In this document: piece after piece, positions 25,537 to 33,472 of the stretch
Numbering within the stretch: position 1 is the first letter of the stretch
How the letters are laid out: each line of letters begins with the position of its first letter
Assembly: GCA_023146115.1 (NCBI GenBank)
Contig: JAGLCS010000019.1
Coordinates: 1 to 40,360 of the forward strand
Source of the DNA: Abyssibacter sp.
Lineage (GTDB): Bacteria > Pseudomonadota > Gammaproteobacteria > Nevskiales > OUC007
Direction of reading: 5' to 3'
DNA: 40,360 nt
Made by a program: the position numbers and the translations under genes
The notes under the pieces: model-generated
What the model saw: only the letters and a program-made list of their open reading frames with translations
The model's database searches: none
Told to the model about the DNA's origin: nothing

Positions 25537-27117
25537 TCAGTTGCTGCGCGTCTGGCCGGCGCGACCGCCGCCCCACCGCACGGAATAAAGGTCGTGCCGG
25601 CGATCCTTCAGGTTCTGCACGGTGCCGGACTTGCGGGCCTGCACCAGCGCATCGAGCGAGAGATCGGCGAAGGCGATCATCTCTACATTCGGCGTGGTGT
25701 CGGCGGCGATACCGTCACGCGCAAACGGAAAGTCGCAGGGCGTGTAGATGCCGGACTGGGCGTAATGCATGTCCATGTTGAAGTAGCGCGGCAAATTGCC
25801 GACATTGCCGGCGGTGGCCACGTAGATCTGGTTTTCGATGCAGCGGGCCTGCGAGCAGTAGCGCACGCGCAAATAGCCGTAGCGCTCCTCGGTGGAGAAC
25901 GGCACGAACAACAGATTGGCGCCCTGGTCCACCAGATGCCGGGTGAGCTCCGGGAATTCCGAGTCGTAGCAGATCAGCACGCCGATGGGCCCGCAGTCGG
26001 TGTCGATCGCCCGCACGGCGCTGCCGCCGGTGATCTGCCACCAGTAGCGCTCGCCCGGGGTGGGGTGAATCTTGGCCTGTTCGTGCACCGAGCCATCACG
26101 CAGACATATCCACGCGACATTGAGCAGGCTGCCATCGGCCTGCTCGACCGGATGCGAGCCGCCGATGATGTTGACGTTGTAGCGCAGCGCCAGACGCTGC
26201 AGCAGATCGCGCACCGGATCAGCGTACTCAGCCAGCTTGCGAATCGATTCCAGCGGCGACAAGGCGGCGTTCTCGATTGACAGCAACTGGACCGTGAAAT
26301 ACTCGGGAAAAACCACGAAATCGCAGCGATTGTCGGCGACCGTGTCGACAAAGTACGTCACGATGCGCTCGAACGCGGCCCAGTCTTCAATGCCGCGCTG
26401 CAAGTACTGCACCGAGGCGATCCGCACTGTGGAGGCCGGCCGGTCCGGGGCATAAGCCGCGTGCCGCGAGCGGGGCTGGTCGTGGGTATTGCGCCAGACC
26501 AGATGCACGGCATAGCCCAGCGAGGCGCGGTCCGTGGGATCGTAGCCAGGCAACACTCCAATGGGCTCAAAACCGTTGCGCAGCTGGAAGCTCATGACCT
26601 GGTCACGCAGGTCGCCGGCCTTCACCGCATCCACGTAATCCTGAGCCGACGGATACTGCTCATGCCGCCGTGCAAACCCCGGCAGGCGCCCGCCGAACAC
26701 AACGCCCTTGAGGCCCAGCTCCGCGCAGAGCTTGCGGCGCGCCGTGTAGAGCCGCTGGCCGAGGCGATGCCCGCGGTGGCTGCGGTCGACCATGACCTCG
26801 TAGCCGTAGAGCCAGTCGCCTTCCGGCTCATGCGTGCTGCCGTAGCCATTGGCGGTAATGCCCTTCCAGGTATGCGGCGCTAGCGCGCGGCTCTCAGGGA
26901 GCCGGATGCTCGCGCAGTAGCCGACCACGTCGCCGTCATGCACGGCGACCAGATGCCCCTCGGGGAACCAGCGTATCTGGGCCGAGATCTGCTCGACGGT
27001 GTAATTGTCCTGCTCGCTATACGCGATCGAACCCAGCCGGCGGATCGCCGGCACATCGCCCAGGCGCGCCGGCCTGATATCCAGGCGGCGGCTGCCCGGA
27101 CCGGTTGCATCGCTCAT
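25537..27117 (-). CDS. Bifunctional GNAT acetyltransferase / nitrilase-superfamily hydrolase
   Basis: 526 residues with two domains. Residues about 11-205 are a GNAT domain: IRPARLGDVPAIRRLGSIAY, HLVAVHDGDVVGYCAS, and the acetyl-CoA-binding motif A in DRSHRGHRLGQRLY (111-124). Residues about 230-520 are a carbon-nitrogen hydrolase with the complete E-K-C triad: E272 in VVFPEYFT, K349 in EQAKIHPTPGE and C383 in GVLICYDSEFPE. This fusion is a known but functionally uncharacterised family; a route that acylates one amine and hydrolyses an amide or nitrile is possible. The ATG overlaps the terC stop (ATGA), so it is coupled to terC, and uvrD follows 40 bases later. Confidence 0.93.
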   Translation of the reverse strand: MSDATGPGSRRLDIRPARLGDVPAIRRLGSIAYSEQDNYTVEQISAQIRWFPEGHLVAVHDGDVVGYCASIRLPESRALAPHTWKGITANGYGSTHEPEGDWLYGYEVMVDRSHRGHRLGQRLYTARRKLCAELGLKGVVFGGRLPGFARRHEQYPSAQDYVDAVKAGDLRDQVMSFQLRNGFEPIGVLPGYDPTDRASLGYAVHLVWRNTHDQPRSRHAAYAPDRPASTVRIASVQYLQRGIEDWAAFERIVTYFVDTVADNRCDFVVFPEYFTVQLLSIENAALSPLESIRKLAEYADPVRDLLQRLALRYNVNIIGGSHPVEQADGSLLNVAWICLRDGSVHEQAKIHPTPGERYWWQITGGSAVRAIDTDCGPIGVLICYDSEFPELTRHLVDQGANLLFVPFSTEERYGYLRVRYCSQARCIENQIYVATAGNVGNLPRYFNMDMHYAQSGIYTPCDFPFARDGIAADTTPNVEMIAFADLSLDALVQARKSGTVQNLKDRRHDLYSVRWGGGRAGQTRSN

Positions 27118-27860
27118 GCATCCCCCGACTTCGGCCCATGCAGCTTCACCGGTCGATGCACCTTGCGCACGCGCAGGTTGACCATCTCCACCGCGATCGA
27201 GAACGCCATCGCGAAGTAGATGTAGCCCTTGGGAATATGGAAGTGCAGGCCTTCGCCGATCAGCGCCACGCCCACCAGTATCAGGAACGACAGCGCAAGA
27301 ATCTTCACCGTGGGATGGTTGTCGACAAAGCGTGACACCGCACCGGCGGCGATCATCATGAAGCCGACGGCCAGGACGATGGCGATGATCATCACGGGAA
27401 CGTTGTCCGTCATGCCGATCGCCGTGATCACCGAATCCAGCGAAAACACGATGTCCAGAATCATGATCTGAATGATCACGCCGGTGAAGCTCGCCACCGC
27501 CTTGGCCGCGCTGTGGGATTCATCGTCGCCTTCCAGCTTGTGATGGATTTCCAGCGTGGACTTGGCCAACAGGAACAGACCGCCGCCGATCAGGATCAGA
27601 TCGCGGCCCGACACCGTGTGACCCAGCACCGCGAACAACGGCGCCGTGAGCTTCATGACCCAGGTCAGCGACAGCAATAACAGCACCCGCGTCAACATCG
27701 CCACGCCCAGGCCCAGCGTGCGGGCGCGAGCCTGCTGCTCCACCGGCAGGCGGCTGGCGAGGATCGAAATGAAAATGATGTTGTCGATACCCAGAACGAT
27801 CTCGAGCGCGGTCAAGGTGACCAGGGCGATCAGGGCGTCAACTTCGAAGAGACCTGTCAT
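27114..27860 (-). CDS. TerC/Alx family integral membrane protein
   Basis: 248 residues from ATG 27860 (MTGLFEVDALIALVTLTALE); longer in-frame starts lack the membrane topology. About seven hydrophobic helices are visible. The family's conserved intramembrane acids are in VLGIDNIIFISILASRLP (D26) and MILDIVFSLDSVITAIGMTD. The soluble loop KLEGDDESHSA precedes the second half. Members of this family (TerC, Alx, MeeY/MeeF) export Mn2+ or deliver metal to exoenzymes. The stop overlaps the start of the GNAT/nitrilase gene. I looked for a yybP-ykoY manganese riboswitch in the upstream sequence and saw none; only a possible promoter is present. Confidence 0.92.
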   Translation of the reverse strand: MTGLFEVDALIALVTLTALEIVLGIDNIIFISILASRLPVEQQARARTLGLGVAMLTRVLLLLSLTWVMKLTAPLFAVLGHTVSGRDLILIGGGLFLLAKSTLEIHHKLEGDDESHSAAKAVASFTGVIIQIMILDIVFSLDSVITAIGMTDNVPVMIIAIVLAVGFMMIAAGAVSRFVDNHPTVKILALSFLILVGVALIGEGLHFHIPKGYIYFAMAFSIAVEMVNLRVRKVHRPVKLHGPKSGDA

Positions 27861-27922
27861 ACAGGGCATCCATGGAAGAAGTGGCGTCAGTATACGGCCG
27901 CCATCATCCGCCATCGGTTCCA

Positions 27923-27950
27923 CTTACAATGGGCCATCGGCGGGTTTCAA
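27923..27950 (-). promoter_or_regulatory. Possible sigma70 promoter for terC operon
   Basis: On the minus strand TTGAAA (27950-27945, five of six -35 bases) is followed after 16 bases by TGTAAG (27928-27923, four of six -10 bases). A start near 27915 would leave a leader of about 55 bases before the terC ATG. This is sequence resemblance only. Confidence 0.35.
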
Positions 27951-27993
27951 CGTGATCGCGCCCGGGCCCACGACCACCATCAGGATTCATGGA

Positions 27994-28881
27994 ATGATTC
28001 GACGATGCTTCCCCCGAGCGCTGTTCGTGGCGCTGATTTCACTGCTATTGGCTGCCTGCGAGGGCGAGTTGCAGATCCGCCTGACCGACGCGCCGGCGGA
28101 TGACGCCACGGCGGTGAATATCGAGATCACCGGTGTCGAGTTGCTCACGGAGGCCGGCGCGGCCGAGACCTACGAATTCGACGAAGCCCGGACCATCAAT
28201 CTCACCGATCTCACTGGCGGCCGCACCGTCACGCTGGTCTCGGATGACGACACGCCGGGTGGCACCTACACTGGCGTCCGGTTGCTGATCAACGCGGCGG
28301 CGGGCACCTCCGACTCCACAATTACGCTATCGGATGGCGGCGAGTTTCCGCTGGTGCTCAGCTCCGCCGGCGGGGGCAGCCGTAGCGTCTCGCGCAACTT
28401 CACCGTTGAAGAAGACGAGCGCACCGCACTGACCATCGACTTCGACCTGCGCCGCTCCATTCTGGAGCCCACCGGCACGTCCACCGACTACCGACTCGCG
28501 CCCCGCCTGCGCCTGGTGCTTGATGACGACGCCGGCACCCTGAGCGGCACGGTCGCCGAGGCCTCCATCACCGATGCCGACTGCGACAACGGCGGCAACA
28601 ACGACATCGGCAATGTCGTCTACGTGTTCTCGGGCAGCAATGCCACCGTAAGCGACCTCGACAACTCGGTGGACGACGCCATCACCTACGGCGCCGTGGA
28701 ACTGGACGACGTGTCTGGCGAGTACAGCTACACCGTCGGTTTCCTGCCGGAGGGCAGCTACACCGCCGCCTTCACCTGCCAGGGCCGGCTGGACGACCCG
28801 CTGACACAGGACGGCATCGAGTTTTCTGGCGCAACCACGGTCGAAATCGAAGCCGGCCGGACTGAGACAATCGAGTTCTAA
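27994..28881 (+). CDS. DUF4382 domain lipoprotein
   Basis: 295 residues from ATG 27994 (AGGA about 9 bases upstream); codons further upstream in this frame run antisense to terC. A lipoprotein signal is clear: MIRRCFPRALFVALISLLLA followed by the lipobox Cys. Residues about 25-185 fit DUF4382: GELQIRLTDAPADDATAVNI, then VELLTEAG, LLINAAAGTSDSTITLSDGG and DFDLRRSILEPTGTSTDYRL. Residues about 190-295 form an Asp-rich beta domain (Ig/carboxypeptidase-regulatory style) ending in FLPEGSYTAAFTCQGR. High Asp content may bind Ca2+. It is probably outer-membrane anchored, with unknown role. A second secreted protein gene follows after 21 bases. Confidence 0.88.
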   Translation: MIRRCFPRALFVALISLLLAACEGELQIRLTDAPADDATAVNIEITGVELLTEAGAAETYEFDEARTINLTDLTGGRTVTLVSDDDTPGGTYTGVRLLINAAAGTSDSTITLSDGGEFPLVLSSAGGGSRSVSRNFTVEEDERTALTIDFDLRRSILEPTGTSTDYRLAPRLRLVLDDDAGTLSGTVAEASITDADCDNGGNNDIGNVVYVFSGSNATVSDLDNSVDDAITYGAVELDDVSGEYSYTVGFLPEGSYTAAFTCQGRLDDPLTQDGIEFSGATTVEIEAGRTETIEF

Positions 28882-28902
28882 TTCACAGTTGGGGGCGACA
28901 CG

Positions 28903-29559
28903 ATGCGATGGAGACTGCTCATTGGGTGCGGCGCACTTTGCGCGGTGATCGTGCTTTTCGTGCTTCCTAACCCCGACCGTCCCTCGCCCCCGCCGCCTGT
29001 AAGCGCCGGGCCGCTGGAGGAGCCCGCCGACGAGCCTGCTTTCGCGGCCCTCACCACGACCACAACCCTTGTTCAGGTGCCGATGACTGATCCAAGTAGC
29101 GAACCGACCACGCCGCGAGGGGAGGCCGTTACTCTCGAAACGCAGCCCAGCGAACCTTTGCCAACAACCTGGACGCGCGCGCTTTCGCAACGGGTCGAAT
29201 CCGCGGCAGCGGCCGGTTTTACAAGCAACTTAGTCCCTGCATCGACTTACATGGAGAATTTCGATTGCAATGGTGTCGACACCTGCGGTTTTGTAGCGCG
29301 TGTCGCTGAGCCGGATCAGGTGTTTAAGGTCACAAGCTCTTTGATGAAAAGCGTGAACGCAAATCTGGCGAAAACCCCCGAAACCAGGAACTTGATGGTT
29401 CTTCTTGAGCAAGCGAACCCTGGCCAGCGAATGGCAAGCTTCGTGATTTCACCTCGAGCGCCAAATGTGCCGTGTCCGAACGTGCAACTCACCGAAAACG
29501 AGTCCGGTCAGTTGGAAAGTGTCAGCGTCGAATTTAAGGAGGACGACTGCCGACATTGA
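28903..29559 (+). CDS. Membrane-anchored periplasmic protein of unknown function with paired cysteines
   Basis: 218 residues. An N-terminal hydrophobic segment (RWRLLIGCGALCAVIVLFVL) acts as an anchor or uncleaved signal. A Pro/Thr/Glu-rich low-complexity linker (about 22-95, including PSPPPPVS and TTTTT) leads to a globular C-terminal domain (about 95-218). Four cysteines there (ENFDCNGVDTCGFVA, NVPCPNVQL, KEDDCRH) could form two disulfides in the periplasm. Not recognised. Local base composition from about 29200 to 29560 looks less GC-rich than the neighbours, which may mark a faster-evolving or acquired gene. It follows the DUF4382 gene by 21 bases. Confidence 0.75.
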   Translation: MRWRLLIGCGALCAVIVLFVLPNPDRPSPPPPVSAGPLEEPADEPAFAALTTTTTLVQVPMTDPSSEPTTPRGEAVTLETQPSEPLPTTWTRALSQRVESAAAAGFTSNLVPASTYMENFDCNGVDTCGFVARVAEPDQVFKVTSSLMKSVNANLAKTPETRNLMVLLEQANPGQRMASFVISPRAPNVPCPNVQLTENESGQLESVSVEFKEDDCRH

Positions 29560-29660
29560 GCGTAGACGGGTTGGCCACGTCATCAGTCGTTCATACAAGT
29601 GTCACGGATCGATCAAACTCACTGAGTAGCGTGGGGGAAACCTGTAGCAGGGAATCCACG

Positions 29661-30779
29661 ATGCGAATTGCCTACGGAGTGATGGGATACGGCCGCGGTC
29701 ACGCGATGCGAACCGCGACGGTATTGCCCCATTTGATGGAGCAGCACGATGTGCGCGTGTTCGCCTCGGCGGACGCTTACAAGGTGCTTGCGCCCCAGTT
29801 TCCAACAACCGAGATCCCGCTGTTCCGTTATCACTACGGTGCGAGCGGACGGTATTCACTACGCAAGACCGTGGCGCGGAATCTCAAGCCGATTGCCGAC
29901 CTGCTGTTCCAGATGGATGGCATGCAGGCCTTGATGAACGAGTTCGCCCGGTTTCGTCCGGATGTGGTGATCTCGGACTCGGAAGCCTGGACCCTGCGCG
30001 CGGCCGAAGCGATGGGTATTCCGACCATCAGCTTTGATCACGTGGGCGTGATTGCGCATTGCGAGCCGCATTTCCCCTGGGAATTGCGCACCGCCGGCCT
30101 GCGCGACGCGATGGGCTATCGCTATCTGATGGGCCAGCCCGACCGCATTCTGATTTCCAGCTTCTATCCGGCGACACCCAAGGATGCACGGACCCGTGTG
30201 ATCGGTCCGTTGATGCGCGACGAAGTATTAGGCGTGGTACCCACGCAGGGCGAACACCTTCTGGCCTATTTCAACAAGGGCAAGCACCTGTTCCGTCCGC
30301 GCGTGGAAGAAGCGCTGCGCAAGTGCGACCGCCCGGTCATCGTCTACGGCACCGATCGTCGCGGCCAGGACGACAACCTGCTGTTCAAGGCCCCGGCCAA
30401 TGCCGAGTTCGTTCGTGATCTGGCCAGCGCCAAGGCCGTGGTCGGCACCTCCGGCAATCAGCTGGCCGGCGAAGCGATCCACTTTGGCAAACCGATGCTG
30501 GCACTACCGGAAGATGCCTTCGAGCAACGCCTCAATGCCTACATGGTCGAGCGCATGGGTGTGGGCATGCGCCGGTCGCTGGCGCGGCTGCATGTGCGCG
30601 ATATCGATGATTTCCTGGCGATGTCGCCTTTCATGCGCAACAACATGGATGAGCACCGTCGTAACGGCCGGGCAGAGGCCCAGCAATGGCTGGACACTTA
30701 CCTCGCCGAACTGGCGGGTCACCGCACTCGGTCGGTGATCACCCCGGCGGTGAACGGCTGGATGGCCCAGACCGCCTGA
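29661..30779 (+). CDS. MJ1255/VC2487-type glycosyltransferase (GT-B fold)
   Basis: 372 residues from ATG 29661 with AGGGA about 8 bases upstream; an upstream in-frame extension to 29556 is unlikely. The N-terminal signature IAYGVMGYGRGHAMRTATVL is the glycine-rich acceptor loop typical of this MurG-related family. The C-terminal half carries the sugar-nucleotide-binding segment: VIVYGTDRRGQDDN, FVRDLASAKAVVGTSGNQLA and GEAIHFGKPMLALPEDAFEQ. A cytoplasmic enzyme using an NDP-sugar is expected; the acceptor (lipid or polysaccharide) is unknown. A terminator follows about 20 bases after the stop. Confidence 0.88.
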   Translation: MRIAYGVMGYGRGHAMRTATVLPHLMEQHDVRVFASADAYKVLAPQFPTTEIPLFRYHYGASGRYSLRKTVARNLKPIADLLFQMDGMQALMNEFARFRPDVVISDSEAWTLRAAEAMGIPTISFDHVGVIAHCEPHFPWELRTAGLRDAMGYRYLMGQPDRILISSFYPATPKDARTRVIGPLMRDEVLGVVPTQGEHLLAYFNKGKHLFRPRVEEALRKCDRPVIVYGTDRRGQDDNLLFKAPANAEFVRDLASAKAVVGTSGNQLAGEAIHFGKPMLALPEDAFEQRLNAYMVERMGVGMRRSLARLHVRDIDDFLAMSPFMRNNMDEHRRNGRAEAQQWLDTYLAELAGHRTRSVITPAVNGWMAQTA

Positions 30780-30798
30780 TTCAGCAGCGGATGCGATC

Positions 30799-30822
30799 AA
30801 GGGCGCCTCGGCGCCCTTTTTT
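30799..30822 (+). terminator. Rho-independent terminator after the glycosyltransferase
   Basis: A GGGCGC-CTCG-GCGCCC hairpin (six GC pairs, four-base loop, flanking A/T pairs) is followed by six T residues, starting about 20 bases after the stop. It stands between the plus-strand glycosyltransferase and the convergent amidotransferase. Confidence 0.9.
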
Positions 30823-30829
30823 GTTGCCG

Positions 30830-31510
30830 CTAGGTCGCAACCAGGCGATCCAGCAAGTCAAACAAGATCGGTCGCAGGGTCTCGAACCGCGCGGTGTCGG
30901 CCAGCATGGCCTCCGCAGACTGGACCGTCGGCCCCGGCTCGAATGTCGTGTGGTCGATAATGTCCTGCGCGCTGCGCGGGGTCGTTTCCAGATGGCATTG
31001 CAATCCGAGCACGCGTTCACCCCAGATGAAGACCTGGTTGGCATATAGCGCGCTGCCGGCAATGCACGTTGCGCCGTCCGGTAGCTCGAAGGTATCGCCG
31101 TGCCAGTGGTAGGCCTGAAACGAGACCGGCAAGCCGTCGCAGACCGGGTGAGTCGCGGCGGTGCGGGTTACCGGAAACCAGCCGATCTCCGGCTGCGGCC
31201 CGCGGTAGACCCTTGCGCCCAGGGCGCGTGCGATGAGCTGCGCCCCCAGACAGATACCCACCACGCGCACACCGGCGTCAATCGCCCGCCGGATGAAGAC
31301 CCGCTCTGCGGTCAGCCAGGGGTAGGCATCGGTCTCATCGACATTCATCGGCCCGCCCATCACGACCAGCAGGTCCAGGGTCTGCGGATCCGGCAGCGGC
31401 TCGCCGGCCCACAGCGCGATGCGGGGAAACGAGAACTGACGCGCCGCCATCCAGTCGGCGATCAGACCAGGACCTTCGAAGGAAACGTGCTGCAGCCATG
31501 CGGTCTTCAT
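30830..31510 (-). CDS. Class I glutamine-amidotransferase-like protein (GMP synthase-like GATase)
   Basis: 226 residues from ATG 31510. The same frame stays open far upstream, antisense to the acyl-CoA synthetase, but homology starts at MKTAWLQHVSFEGPGLIADW. The class I GATase triad is complete: C87 in VVGICLGAQLIA, H173 and E175 in LGLQCHLE. VVMGGPMNVDE (49-59) and YHWHGDTFELP are typical of the single-domain GuaA-like amidotransferases. No synthetase domain is attached. Such proteins may act as gamma-glutamyl hydrolases or as subunits with an unknown partner. It is divergent from the acyl-CoA synthetase with a 144-base gap. Confidence 0.9.
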   Translation of the reverse strand: MKTAWLQHVSFEGPGLIADWMAARQFSFPRIALWAGEPLPDPQTLDLLVVMGGPMNVDETDAYPWLTAERVFIRRAIDAGVRVVGICLGAQLIARALGARVYRGPQPEIGWFPVTRTAATHPVCDGLPVSFQAYHWHGDTFELPDGATCIAGSALYANQVFIWGERVLGLQCHLETTPRSAQDIIDHTTFEPGPTVQSAEAMLADTARFETLRPILFDLLDRLVAT

Positions 31511-31654
31511 GGCGCAGAGTTTAGGACATTCAAACCGCGGGATTGACCCCACAACAACTACGTTAGCGCCCTGCGGGCATTCGCAGCCACGACAGATATC
31601 GCTACCCTGCGACACATAACAAACGGGGCAACCCCGCAGCAGCGAGAGACGACG

Positions 31655-33472
31655 ATGAGCGATACCAAGCGGGTCGGGCTGACCGACATTGCCCGGGGCG
31701 TGATCCGGGGCGTGCCGGATGCACCATCGGTGGCACGCGGCCTGTACCGGCTGGCCACGGTGCGGCCCGGCAGCCACCAGTCGATCGGATCGGTGATCGA
31801 GCGATGGGCAAAAAAGACACCCGATGCCCCTGCGCTGCGTTTCGAAGGCCGGACTTGGACCTACGCGGAGTTCAACGCCTGGGCCAACCGCATTGCCCAC
31901 GCACTGGCGCAGGCTGGAATTCGTTCCGGTCAGACGGTCGCAATCCTGATGGAGAATCGGCCCGAAGCCTTGGTCTGCGTCGCGGCCACGCTGAAGCTCG
32001 GGGCCGTCGCCGGCCTGCTGAACCATAATCAGCGTGGCGAGGTGCTGGCACACAGCATCGACCTGGTGAAGCCGGCCGCGCTGATTCTGAGCGCCGAATG
32101 CCAGGAGGCACTGGAATCCTCGGGATTTGCCACCAATGCAGACGCCTGCACCCGGTTCTGGCACGGAGGCGACGATGGCGCGCCGCCTCCGGCCGGGTGG
32201 GACGATCTGGACCGCCTCGCCGGCCGTCAGCCAAGCACGAATCCGGCATCGACATCGTCCGTGCGTGCCGACCAGCCCTGCTTTTACATCTTCACCTCGG
32301 GCACCACCGGCCTGCCGAAGGCATCGGTCATGACCCATTACCGCTGGCTGTCGGCGATGGGAGGCGTGGGCAATGCCACGCTGCGCCTGCGCGGCGATGA
32401 TGTGTTCTACGTCTGCCTGCCGCTTTATCACAACAACGCGCTCACGGTGTCGTGGAGCAGCGTGCTGGCGGCCGGAGCCTGCCTGGCGCTGGATCGCAAG
32501 TTCAGCGCCTCTCGGTTCTGGGACCGGGTTCGCGACAACGGTGCCACCGGGTTCTGCTACATCGGTGAACTGCTGCGGTATCTGCTCAACCAGCCCGCGA
32601 GCGGTCGTGACCAGGATCACGCGGTGCGACTGATCACCGGCAACGGCTTGCGGCCGGAAATCTGGGACGCCTTTCAGCAACGGTTCGGGATCGATCGCAT
32701 CTACGAGTTCTACGGTGCCAGCGAATCGAACATTGCCTTCATCAACGCGTTCGGGGTGGACCGCACCGCCGGCTTCACCCCCATGGCATTCGCCATCGTC
32801 ACCTACGACACCGACGCCGACGCGCCGATCCGCCAGGGGGGCAAGAGTCGCATGCAGCGCGTACGCCGCGGGGATGTCGGCCTGCTGATCAGCAAGGTGA
32901 CCAATCGCCGCCCATTCGACGGCTACACCGACGCCAAGGCCACGGAAGGCAAGTTGCTGCGCAACGTGTTCCGCAACGGCGATTGCTGGCTGAACACCGG
33001 TGACCTGGTTCGGGATCAGGGCCTGCGCCATATCCAGTTTGTCGACCGCACCGGCGACACCTTCCGCTGGAAGGGGGAGAACGTCGCCACCGGCGAAGTC
33101 GAGGGCGCGCTCGCCCAGTTGCCGGGCATCGAACATGGCGTCGTCTACGGCGTGCAAGTGCCGGGACACGATGGCCGCGCCGGCATGGCCGCCGTGACGC
33201 TGGCGGCGGGGCATGCCTTCGACGGCGCCGGTCTGGCGCGGGGCCTTTGCGAAACCCTGCCACCCTATGCGGTCCCGGTGTTCATCCGCCTGCGCGAGGA
33301 GCAGGACACAACCGGCACCTTAAAATACCGCAAGGTCGATCTGAAAACCGATGGTTTCGATCCGGTGTCGGTCACCGATCCGCTTTATGTGCTGCTGGAT
33401 CGCGACAAGGGCTACGAGCGGCTGACCGAACGTGTCGCCGAGGCCATCGCCGCCGGTGGCTGCCGGCTATGA
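31655..33472 (+). CDS. Long-chain/very-long-chain acyl-CoA synthetase (FadD6/FATP-like)
   Basis: 605 residues. An ANL-superfamily enzyme: the ATP-binding P-loop is FTSGTTGLPKASVMTHYR (from 213). The adenylate motif EFYGASESN, the hinge-region sequence NTGDLVRDQGLRHIQFVDRT and the GENVATGEVEGALAQLPGIE stretch follow. The last is typical of the FATP/very-long-chain branch. The catalytic lysine is in LKYRKVDLKTDGF near the C-terminus. It activates fatty acids to acyl-AMP and then acyl-CoA. Its stop overlaps the start of the WS/DGAT gene (ATGA at 33469-33472). The two steps, activation and esterification, thus appear coupled for storage-lipid synthesis. Confidence 0.94.
   Translation: MSDTKRVGLTDIARGVIRGVPDAPSVARGLYRLATVRPGSHQSIGSVIERWAKKTPDAPALRFEGRTWTYAEFNAWANRIAHALAQAGIRSGQTVAILMENRPEALVCVAATLKLGAVAGLLNHNQRGEVLAHSIDLVKPAALILSAECQEALESSGFATNADACTRFWHGGDDGAPPPAGWDDLDRLAGRQPSTNPASTSSVRADQPCFYIFTSGTTGLPKASVMTHYRWLSAMGGVGNATLRLRGDDVFYVCLPLYHNNALTVSWSSVLAAGACLALDRKFSASRFWDRVRDNGATGFCYIGELLRYLLNQPASGRDQDHAVRLITGNGLRPEIWDAFQQRFGIDRIYEFYGASESNIAFINAFGVDRTAGFTPMAFAIVTYDTDADAPIRQGGKSRMQRVRRGDVGLLISKVTNRRPFDGYTDAKATEGKLLRNVFRNGDCWLNTGDLVRDQGLRHIQFVDRTGDTFRWKGENVATGEVEGALAQLPGIEHGVVYGVQVPGHDGRAGMAAVTLAAGHAFDGAGLARGLCETLPPYAVPVFIRLREEQDTTGTLKYRKVDLKTDGFDPVSVTDPLYVLLDRDKGYERLTERVAEAIAAGGCRL

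Noticed and set aside
27861-27993. yybP-ykoY manganese riboswitch before terC
   Set aside because: The leader lacks the conserved GGGGAGUAG-type core and is too short for the aptamer if the proposed promoter is used.
30830-33214. A 794-codon open frame on the minus strand
   Set aside because: Only the last 226 codons match a GATase; the upstream part is antisense to the acyl-CoA synthetase and has no recognisable domain, so the start is set at 31510.
33247-33468. N-terminal extension of WS/DGAT
   Set aside because: The upstream codons overlap the synthetase gene in another frame and are not WS/DGAT-like; the family begins at the ATG at 33469.
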